This document shows positions 55,692-64,000 of a stretch of 64,000 nt of DNA, piece after piece. A program made the position numbers and the translations under genes. Within the stretch, counting starts at the first letter, position 1. Every line of letters starts with the position of its first letter. The notes beneath the pieces were generated by a model. The model was given only the letters and a program-made list of their open reading frames with translations, had not been told where the DNA came from and made no database searches. The stretch comes from Shewanella hanedai (GTDB taxonomy: Bacteria; Pseudomonadota; Gammaproteobacteria; Enterobacterales; Shewanellaceae): assembly GCF_007197645.1 (NCBI RefSeq), contig NZ_VKGK01000001.1, positions 186,001 through 250,000 on the forward strand, written 5' to 3'.

Positions 55692-58222
55692 TACAACACC
55701 TCACTTTGCAGGCTGGAGATAAGCGGGTTTCGAGTTTGACGATACAGGGGAAGGGCGACAGCTAGCAAACTGGCAGTGAGCGCTAGTGCGACGACTTGAC
55801 CATAGGCAAGCCAATCCCACTCCATGGCAATGGACCAGCCAAAGGCCTGTAAAGTGATTTTGTGGATCAATAAGTACCCTAATATCGCGCCAGTAGGCAG
55901 GGCGATTAAGCAAGTAAACAGCACAATAATAGCCATCTGAGTGAACACCATTTGAGTCAATTGAGTTCTATTCACCCCTAATGTATACAGGCGAGCCATG
56001 GGAGCCATCCTGGCCTGAGTTAGCATAAAGCAGGCGCTGAATAGACCGATAGCGGCGACCAGTAAGGTTAAGGTATTGAGCACTTGGGTGATCGAAAATG
56101 TCTTTTTAAACATAATGATGGCTTGCTGCTTTATCTTAGCTTGACTGTATATCATGGCATCAGGGAGCGAAAACTTATCCTGCAGAGCCTGTTTGAGTTT
56201 ATCTGTGGAGCCACTTGTGCCGATGGCCAGACTCAACGGTGTATTAGGAAGGCCAAGACGCTGCCAGAGCGTTGGCGAGATAAGGATCTCGCCATAAGGG
56301 TTACCGTAATCATAAAACACCCCGCCAACCGTAAATTGCCTATTGGGAATTGCCTCTAAGGTTAGGTTGTCACCTAATTTTATATTGAGCTTTATTGCCA
56401 AAGGTTCACTTATCATCAGTTGCCTACCTGCCATTAATTCAGGCCAGAGATCATCTAGAGATGATTTTAGTACTGTGGTCTCTCTGAGGGAGGTTTCATC
56501 ACGGCTGACCAGATTGATGGGCAACTTCTGCAATTGGCTTTTGAGATACCACTGCTTGTATATGGCATCGACATCGTTACGTTCGGCTAAGAAGGCTTCA
56601 ACTTCGAGCATCTGATCTGAGGCTGGCCTGATATAGAGCTCGGCATGTAATCGAGATTCAAGCCACACCTTAAGTGTACTTTCGAAACTGCCGACTAAAG
56701 TGTTCATCGAGATATTTGCAGTGAGAGCTAGCAGCATTGCCATCATGGCCAGTGAAAGGGGAGCAACAAGCTCTTTAGTTTCGGCCACCTGATAATGGAG
56801 TAATCCTTTGAACCTAATCTTGCGCTGCAGTTGGCTCAACAGCTTAAGCAGTAGGGTAACCATCATAGACAAAGACCAAGGCAGAGCCAGAGGAATGGCG
56901 ATGATCACTAATCCCATCAGTGCCATGCTGTAGCGATAATCCTGACTTAGGGGGATCAATACGCAAGCGATTGCGGCTAATACTAAGGCGACAATGAGCT
57001 GATATTTTTGAGTTTTTGCTGTACTGCTTATTTGAGTGAAATGATTGGCGTTACCTGATAAAGGTTGATGAATAAGCTGCAGTAATAGTGAACCGCAGGC
57101 CGCTACAGCGGCAAAAAGAGTCAGGCCAAGGGCCTGAAAAAACCAAGACCACTGCCAGTTCCCTGGTAATATTTTAGCTCCGTAGAGTTGCTCCAAAGTG
57201 ACTGAGACCATAGGCTGCAGCCAGTGACTTAACTGCAGGCCTAAGATAAACCCTGCGACTGAACCTAGGACGACTAGTATCAGCAGTTCAGTAAATAGGG
57301 CTGACATTAAGGCAACCTTGTCGATACCAAGCTGCTGAAGTTGGGTCAGTAACCTTTGGCGTTTCAGTAAACTGTAACGTACGCCGTTATAGGCAATAAA
57401 TAGGCCGACCACAAAGGCTAATAGGCTCATGGCGGTTAGATTAAGGTGAAAGCTTTCGGTCAAAGCAGTGAGGCTGTCGCCGTTATCACTTTCAATTAGA
57501 TTACCACGCTGGTTGAGCAAGCCCTCGATTTGTGATTTTTGCATTGAGACATCACTAAACATGGCGACATAGCTTAGTTGTCCTCTCTGCTTGAGGATCT
57601 TCTGCGCTAAAGAGATGTCCATTAGGATGCTGGAGCCTAAATTGGTGTTGTCATCAAGGGCGACAATTTTTAGTTCAACACCTGAGAGTGAAAACTCGGC
57701 TTTTTCACCAAACTGCTCAGCCATTGACTGACTCATCATGACGATAGAGGCGCCGGATAATATCTCACCAAGAGGAATAGAGGTCGAGAGCAACGCTGTC
57801 TGTTTTTTTTCATCATTGTTTGAATCGCTGGCTTTACTAGTATCGCTGCTGACTGACAGAGATGTTAGCGCGGCGATCAGATCGCTTCCCTGTACTCGCC
57901 ATCGTTTGCCATCTGCGCTGGTGGCCACGCCTTCAATGACAGGCAAGCTATGATTAAATCCGGCTGCACGCAGGTCAAAATAGATTGACTCATCCAAGTG
58001 TTTCTTACCAAGGCTGGGAATAATGTTCCACTTGGCTTGTTGGCTTAAGAGCTCAGTGGCTGAGCTATAGCTCTGAATTGCATTTTCATTCGTGGCGCGC
58101 ACGCCAGTTAGCAACATGACAGCCAATATGATACCAATGCTGATAGCGCCAGCTTGCAGTGGTGCCTGACGGTAGTGTGCAAGAAAAACCTGTAAGCTGA
58201 GCCAAAAGTTGGTCATAGACAA
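55691..58222 (-). CDS. FtsX-family ABC transporter permease (Att/MacB-like)
   Basis: 843 residues with about ten hydrophobic helices in the doubled MacB/FtsX layout: helix near 20-40, a periplasmic domain to about 270, helices in the region 270-500, a second periplasmic domain about 510-700, and three final helices. It works with the ATPase encoded 30 bp upstream and the AttH-type lipoprotein downstream, probably moving lipid-like or signalling molecules out of the inner membrane rather than importing solutes. Confidence 0.87.
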   Translation of the reverse strand: MSMTNFWLSLQVFLAHYRQAPLQAGAISIGIILAVMLLTGVRATNENAIQSYSSATELLSQQAKWNIIPSLGKKHLDESIYFDLRAAGFNHSLPVIEGVATSADGKRWRVQGSDLIAALTSLSVSSDTSKASDSNNDEKKQTALLSTSIPLGEILSGASIVMMSQSMAEQFGEKAEFSLSGVELKIVALDDNTNLGSSILMDISLAQKILKQRGQLSYVAMFSDVSMQKSQIEGLLNQRGNLIESDNGDSLTALTESFHLNLTAMSLLAFVVGLFIAYNGVRYSLLKRQRLLTQLQQLGIDKVALMSALFTELLILVVLGSVAGFILGLQLSHWLQPMVSVTLEQLYGAKILPGNWQWSWFFQALGLTLFAAVAACGSLLLQLIHQPLSGNANHFTQISSTAKTQKYQLIVALVLAAIACVLIPLSQDYRYSMALMGLVIIAIPLALPWSLSMMVTLLLKLLSQLQRKIRFKGLLHYQVAETKELVAPLSLAMMAMLLALTANISMNTLVGSFESTLKVWLESRLHAELYIRPASDQMLEVEAFLAERNDVDAIYKQWYLKSQLQKLPINLVSRDETSLRETTVLKSSLDDLWPELMAGRQLMISEPLAIKLNIKLGDNLTLEAIPNRQFTVGGVFYDYGNPYGEILISPTLWQRLGLPNTPLSLAIGTSGSTDKLKQALQDKFSLPDAMIYSQAKIKQQAIIMFKKTFSITQVLNTLTLLVAAIGLFSACFMLTQARMAPMARLYTLGVNRTQLTQMVFTQMAIIVLFTCLIALPTGAILGYLLIHKITLQAFGWSIAMEWDWLAYGQVVALALTASLLAVALPLYRQTRNPLISSLQSEVL

Positions 58223-58252
58223 GTGACCTTGGGCTGGGTGTTGTTACTGGCC

Positions 58253-58969
58253 CTATTCATTAATTTTTCCCTTATTCAGATGCCACCTGCGCTGCATAAA
58301 GTTGGCACACTCTAGACTGTGGGTCACCATCAAGATGGAAGTTTGATGTTCTGCAGCCAGTTCACACAAGAGCTGCATGACTTCTAAACTGGCTGTTTGG
58401 TCTAGGTTCCCCGTGGGCTCATCAGCTAAGATGAGTGGTGGTTTATGGGCTAAAGCTCGGGCAATCGCGACCCGTTGTTGCTGTCCGCCAGAGAGACTTT
58501 CTACATGGCGATTGAGTAATTCAGTCAGACCTAAGGCGTCGGCTAAATGGTCACACCATGGGTTCCAGTCTTGGCCATTAAGCCTAAGAGGAAAGGCGAT
58601 GTTATCGTTAACATTGAGAGGTGTGAGCAGATTAAATTGCTGAAATACAACGCCAAGGGATTCTTGTCTAAACCGACTCCACTGTTTGTCTTGCCAATGG
58701 GTCGTGTCCTGATCGAGTAAAGTGAGTGTGCCGCTACTTTGGTGATGATTGGACGTTGAGCTTGAATCAGCAACTGAATCGGGTCGCTCGAACCCTGCGA
58801 TTAGGTTGAGTAGGGTACTCTTACCACTCCCGCTCGCGCCAGTTAGGGCGATGGTTTGTCCCTTTGGGATAATAAGGTCGAGAGTATCCAGTACTTTGTG
58901 TTGCTGACCACCATCGATGAAGGTCTTGGTGATCCCTGAGAGTTGCACTAAGTGTTCGAATTCGGTCAT
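58253..58969 (-). CDS. ABC transporter ATP-binding protein (Att/LolD-like)
   Basis: 238 residues from ATG 58969 ([17 protein letters not shown]), with AAGGA ten bases upstream; a longer in-frame start at 59014 is less likely. Walker [11 protein letters not shown]-loop VVFQQFNLL, signature LSGGQQQR, Walker [12 protein letters not shown] and H-loop MVTHSLE. Closest in type to LolD/MacB ATPases. First gene of the three-gene att-like operon. Confidence 0.93.
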   Translation of the reverse strand: MTEFEHLVQLSGITKTFIDGGQQHKVLDTLDLIIPKGQTIALTGASGSGKSTLLNLIAGFERPDSVADSSSTSNHHQSSGTLTLLDQDTTHWQDKQWSRFRQESLGVVFQQFNLLTPLNVNDNIAFPLRLNGQDWNPWCDHLADALGLTELLNRHVESLSGGQQQRVAIARALAHKPPLILADEPTGNLDQTASLEVMQLLCELAAEHQTSILMVTHSLECANFMQRRWHLNKGKINE

Positions 58970-59614
58970 TTCAGCTTCATTCCTTGTGCTAAATTCAGCA
59001 GTTGGGACTATCAATGTAAATGCACGATTAGAATAGCGTATTTTGCTTTATTCTTGGCTATATATACTGATTTATTTACAGTTTGGATCAACTTACTTGA
59101 ACAATCGTTCCAATGGATTGGTGATTTTGCTCGCTTACTATCTAATGTATTTACGTTAGATGAAGGAGGTGTCGATTGATGCTTGGTTGAAGTCTTTTCA
59201 ATGAGAGAGCCCAGTTCTCCTTGAGATTGACGTGTTTCATTAGTTGTAATCAATCATTGGGTGAGATGTCTAGTGACATCAAAATCAATGATGAAAATGC
59301 CAAACTAAACTTTTGACTGAATTTAATTTACTGCATCTATTAAGATTTAGAGTGTGTTATTTTACATTAGCCATTACTTAAATGGTCTTGCTTTTTGTCA
59401 TAAAATTAAAGTTTATTGATGTTTCTCTCTGGCATATTTCTTTGGGCATCAATTGTTTGTGTTAGTGCGATATTCTGTAGCCTTGTCGCATTGATTTACA
59501 ACTTAACATTTATAAATAACTGATTTTATTATTTATAGGAGTGTGTGATCACTCATAGAATCTAAGGCTGCCTTTTAATGTTAAAACGAATGTTTTTATT
59601 TAAAGGTAAAAGTT
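58970..59614. other. Gene-free region before the diguanylate cyclase
   Basis: About 645 bp, AT-rich. Short frames here show no ribosome site and no recognisable product. It holds the divergent promoters of the att-like operon and the diguanylate cyclase. Confidence 0.6.
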
Positions 59615-60853
59615 ATGACGTGTAAAATGGATGAGAAGAGTAATTTGCAAGATTATTTTTTGAAATATAATAATACTTATTATTTGTCATTCTCAGGTGA
59701 TATGGAAAGAAATTTTTTGAGTTACTACTCTAAGAATTACATGAGTTTCAGAAAAGCAGGTTGGTTCATAGCGCTATTTGTTATTCTTGTTGTAGGTACC
59801 GCTGATTGGTTTGTCATGCCATATGAAGAAGCTGTGTCGGTTTCAAAAATTCGTTATTGGATAGGTATTCCTTTCTATATCATTGCTGTTATTTTTATTT
59901 TGTCATCGTACTTTGAAAAATATCAACAAGAGTTCGTTGGAATATCTTGTATGTTTGTCATGCTTATTCAATTAACTATGTTAAGTATTGAAACTGAACT
60001 TTACGCAATATTCTATTTACCCTGTTTTTTACTTTTGGCTTTATATATCGGCTGCAGTGCTCGAATGTTGTTTTATAGAGCTGTGACGGTTGTTTGTTTG
60101 AATTTAATTGCCGTTGATTTTGTTATTATGTATATACATAAAGAAGAAGCCGCCGTTATTATTTCTTATAATATTTATTACTTTTCAGCGGCAATATTAG
60201 CGCTTTCTACTAATTACTTTATGGAGCGTGCTGTAAGGCAGCGATTTTTAAGTGAAATGATTATTCTTGAACAAACTGAAGAACTCAATCAATTAAATGA
60301 GAAATTACTCCGCCAAGCGACAGTTGATATATTAACTGGGCTAACCAACCGCCGAGGTTTAGAATCTGCACTTGAAGTTGAATGGAGTCAAAAGGATACT
60401 GATATCATGGAACTTAGTATCTTATTAATAGATGTAGACTTTTTCAAAAAATACAATGATGGATATGGGCATTTAGCGGGAGATGATTGCCTGAAGTTAG
60501 TGGCTCAAGGTATTCGTAATACATTTACCCGCGCGGTAGATATTGTCGCTAGGTATGGCGGCGAAGAGTTCATCGTTGTATTGCCTAATACATCTCAAAG
60601 TTCGGCTGAAAAGCTAGCCAAGTTAACTTGTGAGAATATTGAGCTGTTGGCTTTGGAGCATGAATACTCTGATGTATCAGCATATGTGACTATCAGCATT
60701 GGTGTCAGTACGGTATTGCCGGAGGAGTGCATTACTCAAGATAAAGCGATTAACTATGCGGATACCGCGCTGTATGTAGCTAAAAATCAAGGACGTAATG
60801 GTTATTCAGTCTATGACCCAGACTGTGAGGGAACACGTGAATTCAATCGTTAG
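59615..60853 (+). CDS. Membrane diguanylate cyclase (GGDEF)
   Basis: 412 residues. Six predicted helices between about 48 and 210 form a membrane sensor without a large periplasmic domain. A GGDEF domain follows: TVDILTGLTNRRGL near 238, LLIDVDFFKKYND near 270, YGGEEFIVVL near 313 and YADTALYVAKNQGRNGY. The GGEEF form and a RAVD inhibitory site five residues before it predict an active, product-inhibited cyclase. The next gene encodes a BLUF light sensor on the same strand 264 bp away; a functional link is inference. Confidence 0.93.
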   Translation: MTCKMDEKSNLQDYFLKYNNTYYLSFSGDMERNFLSYYSKNYMSFRKAGWFIALFVILVVGTADWFVMPYEEAVSVSKIRYWIGIPFYIIAVIFILSSYFEKYQQEFVGISCMFVMLIQLTMLSIETELYAIFYLPCFLLLALYIGCSARMLFYRAVTVVCLNLIAVDFVIMYIHKEEAAVIISYNIYYFSAAILALSTNYFMERAVRQRFLSEMIILEQTEELNQLNEKLLRQATVDILTGLTNRRGLESALEVEWSQKDTDIMELSILLIDVDFFKKYNDGYGHLAGDDCLKLVAQGIRNTFTRAVDIVARYGGEEFIVVLPNTSQSSAEKLAKLTCENIELLALEHEYSDVSAYVTISIGVSTVLPEECITQDKAINYADTALYVAKNQGRNGYSVYDPDCEGTREFNR

Positions 60854-61117
60854 CTTACGCCATGAAAATTCATTTGCATGGCCAGTTCAAAACGCTATCT
60901 CTCCTTCTTTAGAATAAATCATTTCTTGTTGTAAATTATCTCATTATGGGGGGCTAGTGCGGGGTAGCACTTGCTCTAATGGCATCTGATGAGTTTACAA
61001 TGAGGAGTGAGTAAGCAAAAAGTACCAAGATAGATCATACTCATCTTTAAGGCTTAAGCACTACAAGTTGCGTAGTTGAAGAGGTTGAGATGCTCATATC
61101 AAGAAAGGAAAAGGCTA

Positions 61118-61534
61118 ATGCCAACTGTTCAACTTATTTATGCTAGCTCCGTGAGCAAAGACTTAACGGTGATGGAGATAAAAGAGCTGGTTAATGAGGC
61201 TCAAAGGGATAATGTTGGTTTTGGTATCACGGGTTTTCTTTGTGCTAACTCACAGTATTTTTTGCAATGTATCGAAGGAGAGAGCCGTGCTGTTAATGTC
61301 CTTTTCCAAAAAATATCTAAAGATGTCAGGCACCACTCGGTTGCTATCATCAAGTACAGTGAAATAGAGGTCATCCAATTTAGTGACTGGAGTATGGGGG
61401 CGGTTCTGGACATAGACAAACATATGGATGTGGTGACTCAATTCTCCCCCGACGGGGTGTTTAATCCTTATCTGTTGTCTGGTGATGATAACCTGAATTT
61501 CATTCTTGCCTTCTCACAAATTCGGAGAGGTTAA
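61118..61534 (+). CDS. Stand-alone BLUF blue-light photoreceptor
   Basis: 138 residues from ATG 61118 (MPTVQLIYASSV). FAD-binding BLUF fold with every key residue at a constant offset of 13 from AppA: Tyr8, Asn32, Gln50, Trp91 and Met93 (AppA Tyr21, Asn45, Gln63, Trp104, Met106). There is no attached effector domain, so it must signal through a partner such as the adjacent diguanylate cyclase. A longer in-frame start 14 codons upstream lacks the family beginning. A MITE-like element starts 40 bp after the stop. Confidence 0.93.
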   Translation: MPTVQLIYASSVSKDLTVMEIKELVNEAQRDNVGFGITGFLCANSQYFLQCIEGESRAVNVLFQKISKDVRHHSVAIIKYSEIEVIQFSDWSMGAVLDIDKHMDVVTQFSPDGVFNPYLLSGDDNLNFILAFSQIRRG

Positions 61535-61574
61535 TGGAAGGGGTGGGCTGAATACCTATTCCTTCGTTAACTAA

Positions 61575-61590
61575 CCTGAACTCGGGATAA
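61575..61590 (+). repeat. Left terminal inverted repeat of the MITE-like element
   Basis: CCTGAACTCGGGATAA, exact reverse complement of 61787-61802. Preceded by the target duplication TTAACTAA at 61567-61574. Confidence 0.9.
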
Positions 61591-61786
61591 TGAGTGTCCA
61601 GACGTTCTGAAGTCTCCTTTTTAAATCATTAGCTTAATAGATTTTTCGTTTCTCATGTATCTGACAGTTTTGCTCGATTCCAAAATTATTGTTTATATCA
61701 AGGCGAGGTTTCGTACGTAATAGCTGGCTATTACTAGAAAGCTCAACACAGATAGGGGCAATAATAGGTGTATTGAGCGGCGCAGC

Positions 61787-61802
61787 TTATCCCGAGTTCA
61801 GG
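61787..61802 (+). repeat. Right terminal inverted repeat of the MITE-like element
   Basis: TTATCCCGAGTTCAGG, followed by the second target duplication TTAACTAA at 61803-61810. Confidence 0.9.
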
Positions 61803-61806
61803 TTAA

Positions 61807-62217
61807 CTAACCCCTTGAAGCTGAATAACGCGGCGTATCATCTTTTATCTTTAACCACTCGAGCTGGCTCGCTGTGTGAATATGGTATTGAGCAGGTACC
61901 AGATTTGGGTCATCTAGTGACGCGATGCTCAATGTGTAGTACTTCGGGTCACCGGTATCGTGAAAGCTAATACTTGAGCCGCAGGTTGAGCAAAAGCCAC
62001 GTTTCCTCGTCTCTGTTGAGGCATATTCAGTTGGCTTACCAGCAAGCCATGTGATTTGTTCTACAAGAAAATGCATCCAACTGCCAACAACGGAACCGGT
62101 ACTTTTCTGGCACATTCGGCAGTGGCAATGGCCTGCATTAAACGGCATAGCCGATAGACGATATCTGATTGCTCGACACTGGCAGCCGCCTTCAATTGAT
62201 GATTCTGTTTTATTCAT
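61807..62217 (-). CDS. GFA/CENP-V family zinc protein
   Basis: 136 residues from ATG 62217, which has GAGG nine bases upstream; an in-frame ATG nine codons earlier is weaker. Cysteine pattern of the Gfa/CENP-V family: GGCQC, GHCHCRMCQKSTGS and GFCSTCGSSISF, which binds zinc. Relatives include glutathione-dependent formaldehyde-activating enzyme, but many members have unknown roles, so activity is not assigned. The stop codon lies inside the target duplication of the MITE-like element. Confidence 0.9.
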   Translation of the reverse strand: MNKTESSIEGGCQCRAIRYRLSAMPFNAGHCHCRMCQKSTGSVVGSWMHFLVEQITWLAGKPTEYASTETRKRGFCSTCGSSISFHDTGDPKYYTLSIASLDDPNLVPAQYHIHTASQLEWLKIKDDTPRYSASRG

Positions 62218-62727
62218 TGAATTAACCTCTAATTGGTATTGCATGAAATAAACTCACTGATTTACTCTAATAAGCCATAAGAATAAGCAAAGTCGCTAAA
62301 GGAGTGTGAATGGGTTGTTTTCTATATTCGATAAATAAATTATTAATATAATCAATTTGTTGAAGAAAACTTTTAAATCGTAGATTAATCCGTCAATATA
62401 GTGAGTATACCTTGTTGATAAATAGACAATTAACTCACGTAGAAAGTTAATATCACGCCTTTGATAAAATATATTAATTTCAATAGTTTGTGTTTTTTTC
62501 ACAAATGATAAGAAAAAAATATAGAGAGATAAATATTTATTCTTGACTCAAAGGGCAAACGGGATTATTTTTTTGCGCGATGTTTTAACCTGACAGAATA
62601 AATTGTATTTTACCTTCAGGTGATTTTCTATAATAAAGCAGCAATAAGTTTGGAGTGGACACGAGTGTTCACATCTAAGTCTTGTGATTAATTTGCCATT
62701 TAGGCTCTATTAAAAGGACCTTAGCGC
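62218..62727. other. AT-rich intergenic region before the NhaC-type gene
   Basis: 510 bp without a convincing gene. TATAAT occurs at 62629-62634 without a well-spaced -35 element. An AAGGA ribosome site lies ahead of the ATG at 62728. Confidence 0.55.
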
Positions 62728-64000
62728 ATGTCTGAACCGACAGCATTAAGTCTTATTCCACCTGTGGTGGTCCTGGTGTTAGCAATCATGCTACGCCGCC
62801 CAATCCTGTCGTTAATTATTGGTGCTTTAGTGGGACTCGTTATGCTCGATCCCGCGAATCTGCTCACCAATTTTACCGATATCTCTCTTTCAGTGATGTC
62901 TGACGAAACTATTGGCTGGCTTATACTGGTCTGTGGTGGCTTTGGTGCCTTGATCGCTTTACTGGTAAAAACCGGTGGGTCGATGGCATTTGGTCGTCAT
63001 GCACTTAAGCTAGCAAAGGGACCTAAGTCTTCATTGTTCATGACCTTTGTTTTAGGCACAGTGATCTTTATCGATGATTATCTTAATGCTTTGACAGTCG
63101 GCTCAACGATGAAGCGTGTGACCGATAAGTTTAAGGTCTCGCGTGAGATGCTGGCCTATGTGGTCGATTCGACTGCTGCGCCTATTTGTGTGCTTGTACC
63201 ACTGTCTACTTGGGCTGTGTTCTTTGGCGGCCTGCTGGTTGATAACGGCATTGCGCCAGAGGGGCAGGGGATTGCTGTGTATATGCAGGCGATTCCTTAC
63301 ATGCTATATGCATGGTTAGCGGTAGCTATGGTGCTACTGGTTATTTTAGGGATAGTGCCAGCTTTTGGTCCGATGAAAAAAGCCCAGCTAGCGGCGTCTC
63401 AAGGTGAGCCTGCATTAAAGCAGATGGATCTGGATGAAGTACAAACTTCCGATGAATACGCTGTTAAAGCGATTGAAGATGAGTTTAAAAATGCCGATGA
63501 TGAAGGCAAGCTGCATAACTTTTTTGTGCCGATTATCCTGCTCGTTGGGTTTACCGTCTATTTTGATATCGATGTATTAAAAGGTTTGGTCGCCACTTTA
63601 GCGATAACTTTACCTTACTACGGTCTGCAAAAGCTGATGCCATTGTCTGAGATGATGGAGCAGATGATCGATGGATTCAAAAACATGTTACCGGCTATTG
63701 GCACTGTGATTGCGGCATTTATTTTTAAAGATGTTTGCGATAGGTTGATGTTGCCACAGTATGTTATCGACAGTCTGAGCCCGTTTATGACACCTGAACT
63801 GCTGCCTGCAGTGGTGTTCTTAAGTATGTCGATATTGGCATTTGCAACGGGTTCAAGTTGGGGGATTTTTGCTGTTTCAATTCCGATTGTCATGCCGTTG
63901 GCTCAATCGGTCGATGCGAACATTCCTTTGGTCATTGGTGCGTTACTTTCTGCCTCTTCATTCGGTAGTCAAGCGTGCTTCTATTCTGACTCGACGGTAT
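62728..64000 (+). CDS. NhaC-family Na+/H+ antiporter (partial, N-terminal 424 residues)
   Basis: Inner-membrane antiporter of the NhaC superfamily (PF03553), usually Na+/H+ or organic acid exchange. It starts ATG 62728 with AAGGA at proper distance and runs off the window end without a stop. Multiple helices with conserved FIDDYLNALTVGSTMK near 120, VDSTAAPICVLVPLSTW near 150 and SSWGIFAVSIPIVMPLA near 380, then ASSFGSQACFYSDSTV, which is the family's C-terminal core. A soluble loop (about 210-255) is rich in Asp and Glu. The C-terminus lies outside the window. Confidence 0.93.
   Translation, partial: MSEPTALSLIPPVVVLVLAIMLRRPILSLIIGALVGLVMLDPANLLTNFTDISLSVMSDETIGWLILVCGGFGALIALLVKTGGSMAFGRHALKLAKGPKSSLFMTFVLGTVIFIDDYLNALTVGSTMKRVTDKFKVSREMLAYVVDSTAAPICVLVPLSTWAVFFGGLLVDNGIAPEGQGIAVYMQAIPYMLYAWLAVAMVLLVILGIVPAFGPMKKAQLAASQGEPALKQMDLDEVQTSDEYAVKAIEDEFKNADDEGKLHNFFVPIILLVGFTVYFDIDVLKGLVATLAITLPYYGLQKLMPLSEMMEQMIDGFKNMLPAIGTVIAAFIFKDVCDRLMLPQYVIDSLSPFMTPELLPAVVFLSMSILAFATGSSWGIFAVSIPIVMPLAQSVDANIPLVIGALLSASSFGSQACFYSDSTV

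Larger units (their letters stand above)
61575..61802. mobile_element. 228-bp MITE-like element
   Basis: Bounded by perfect 16-bp inverted repeats and flanked on both sides by TTAACTAA (61567-61574 and 61803-61810), a likely 8-bp target duplication; two more flanking bases also match. It has no coding capacity. This is the structure of a non-autonomous transposon that depends on a transposase elsewhere. The right flank overlaps the stop codon of the GFA gene, which still reads through to its own stop. Confidence 0.8.

Noticed and set aside
58952..59253. Two overlapping short frames near the att-like operon start
   Set aside because: They run antisense to each other, one overlaps the ABC gene start, and neither has protein-like composition or a ribosome site.
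59541..59555. TGTGATCACTCA upstream of the diguanylate cyclase as a CRP site
   Set aside because: The two half-sites are not separated by the six bases CRP needs.
62296..62502. 68-codon frame on the minus strand
   Set aside because: Very AT-rich region, no family resemblance and no good ribosome site; probably chance.

Overview
This 64 kb window is chromosomal DNA of a marine gammaproteobacterium, most likely a Shewanella. Support comes from gene content and order: a napDAB cluster without its own quinol oxidase, the sprT-endA-rsmE-gshB run, a giant fused acyl-CoA carboxylase next to a RimB-RimK fusion, an Att-type ABC/lipocalin operon, many c-di-GMP proteins and FNR-like sites. Assignment below genus level cannot be made from sequence reading alone.

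Layout. 0-9 kb: a cut galactokinase gene, a CPA2 cation/proton antiporter, dsbD, a decayed cutA remnant, fxsA, a eukaryotic-type protein kinase, a Cys-rich small protein behind an FNR-type promoter, and thiopurine methyltransferase. 9-16 kb: a major porin with a long upstream region holding a possible small RNA, tcdA, pepT, a membrane histidine kinase, a SieB-like phage-exclusion protein and a 42-aa DUF3149 gene. 16-17.7 kb: tRNA-Leu(CAA) followed by a 1.46 kb islet that carries only a Fic protein and is bounded by a 62-bp direct repeat of the tRNA 3' end. 17.8-22 kb: an M50 protease, a FapA-like protein and rsmC. 22.4-26.4 kb: a tight three-gene operon (phosphate-binding-like periplasmic protein, porin, GGDEF-EAL sensor). 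26.4-32.5 kb: alkaline phosphatase, gshB, rsmE, endA, sprT and a periplasmic pyroglutamyl-peptidase-like protein whose catalytic Cys is Ser. 32.7-40 kb: a LysR regulator divergent from the 1519-aa carboxylase, then RimB-RimK. 40-43 kb: DUF5062, an AraC regulator and an unknown lipoprotein. 43-51 kb: a MalT-like regulator convergent with a hydantoinase A / DUF917 / TonB-receptor operon. 51-54.5 kb: napDAB with candidate FNR and Fur sites. 54.5-59 kb: Att-type ABC transporter and lipoprotein. 59.6-64 kb: a membrane diguanylate cyclase, a stand-alone BLUF photoreceptor, a 228-bp MITE-like element, a GFA-family protein and a cut NhaC-type antiporter.

The most unusual parts are the tRNA-Leu/Fic islet, the PBP-porin-GGDEF/EAL operon, the hydantoinase/DUF917/TonB-receptor cluster, the Cys-to-Ser C15-like protein, the BLUF/diguanylate cyclase pair beside a MITE-like insertion, and the cutA deletion pseudogene. 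No CRISPR array, rRNA operon, intact transposase gene or integrase was seen.
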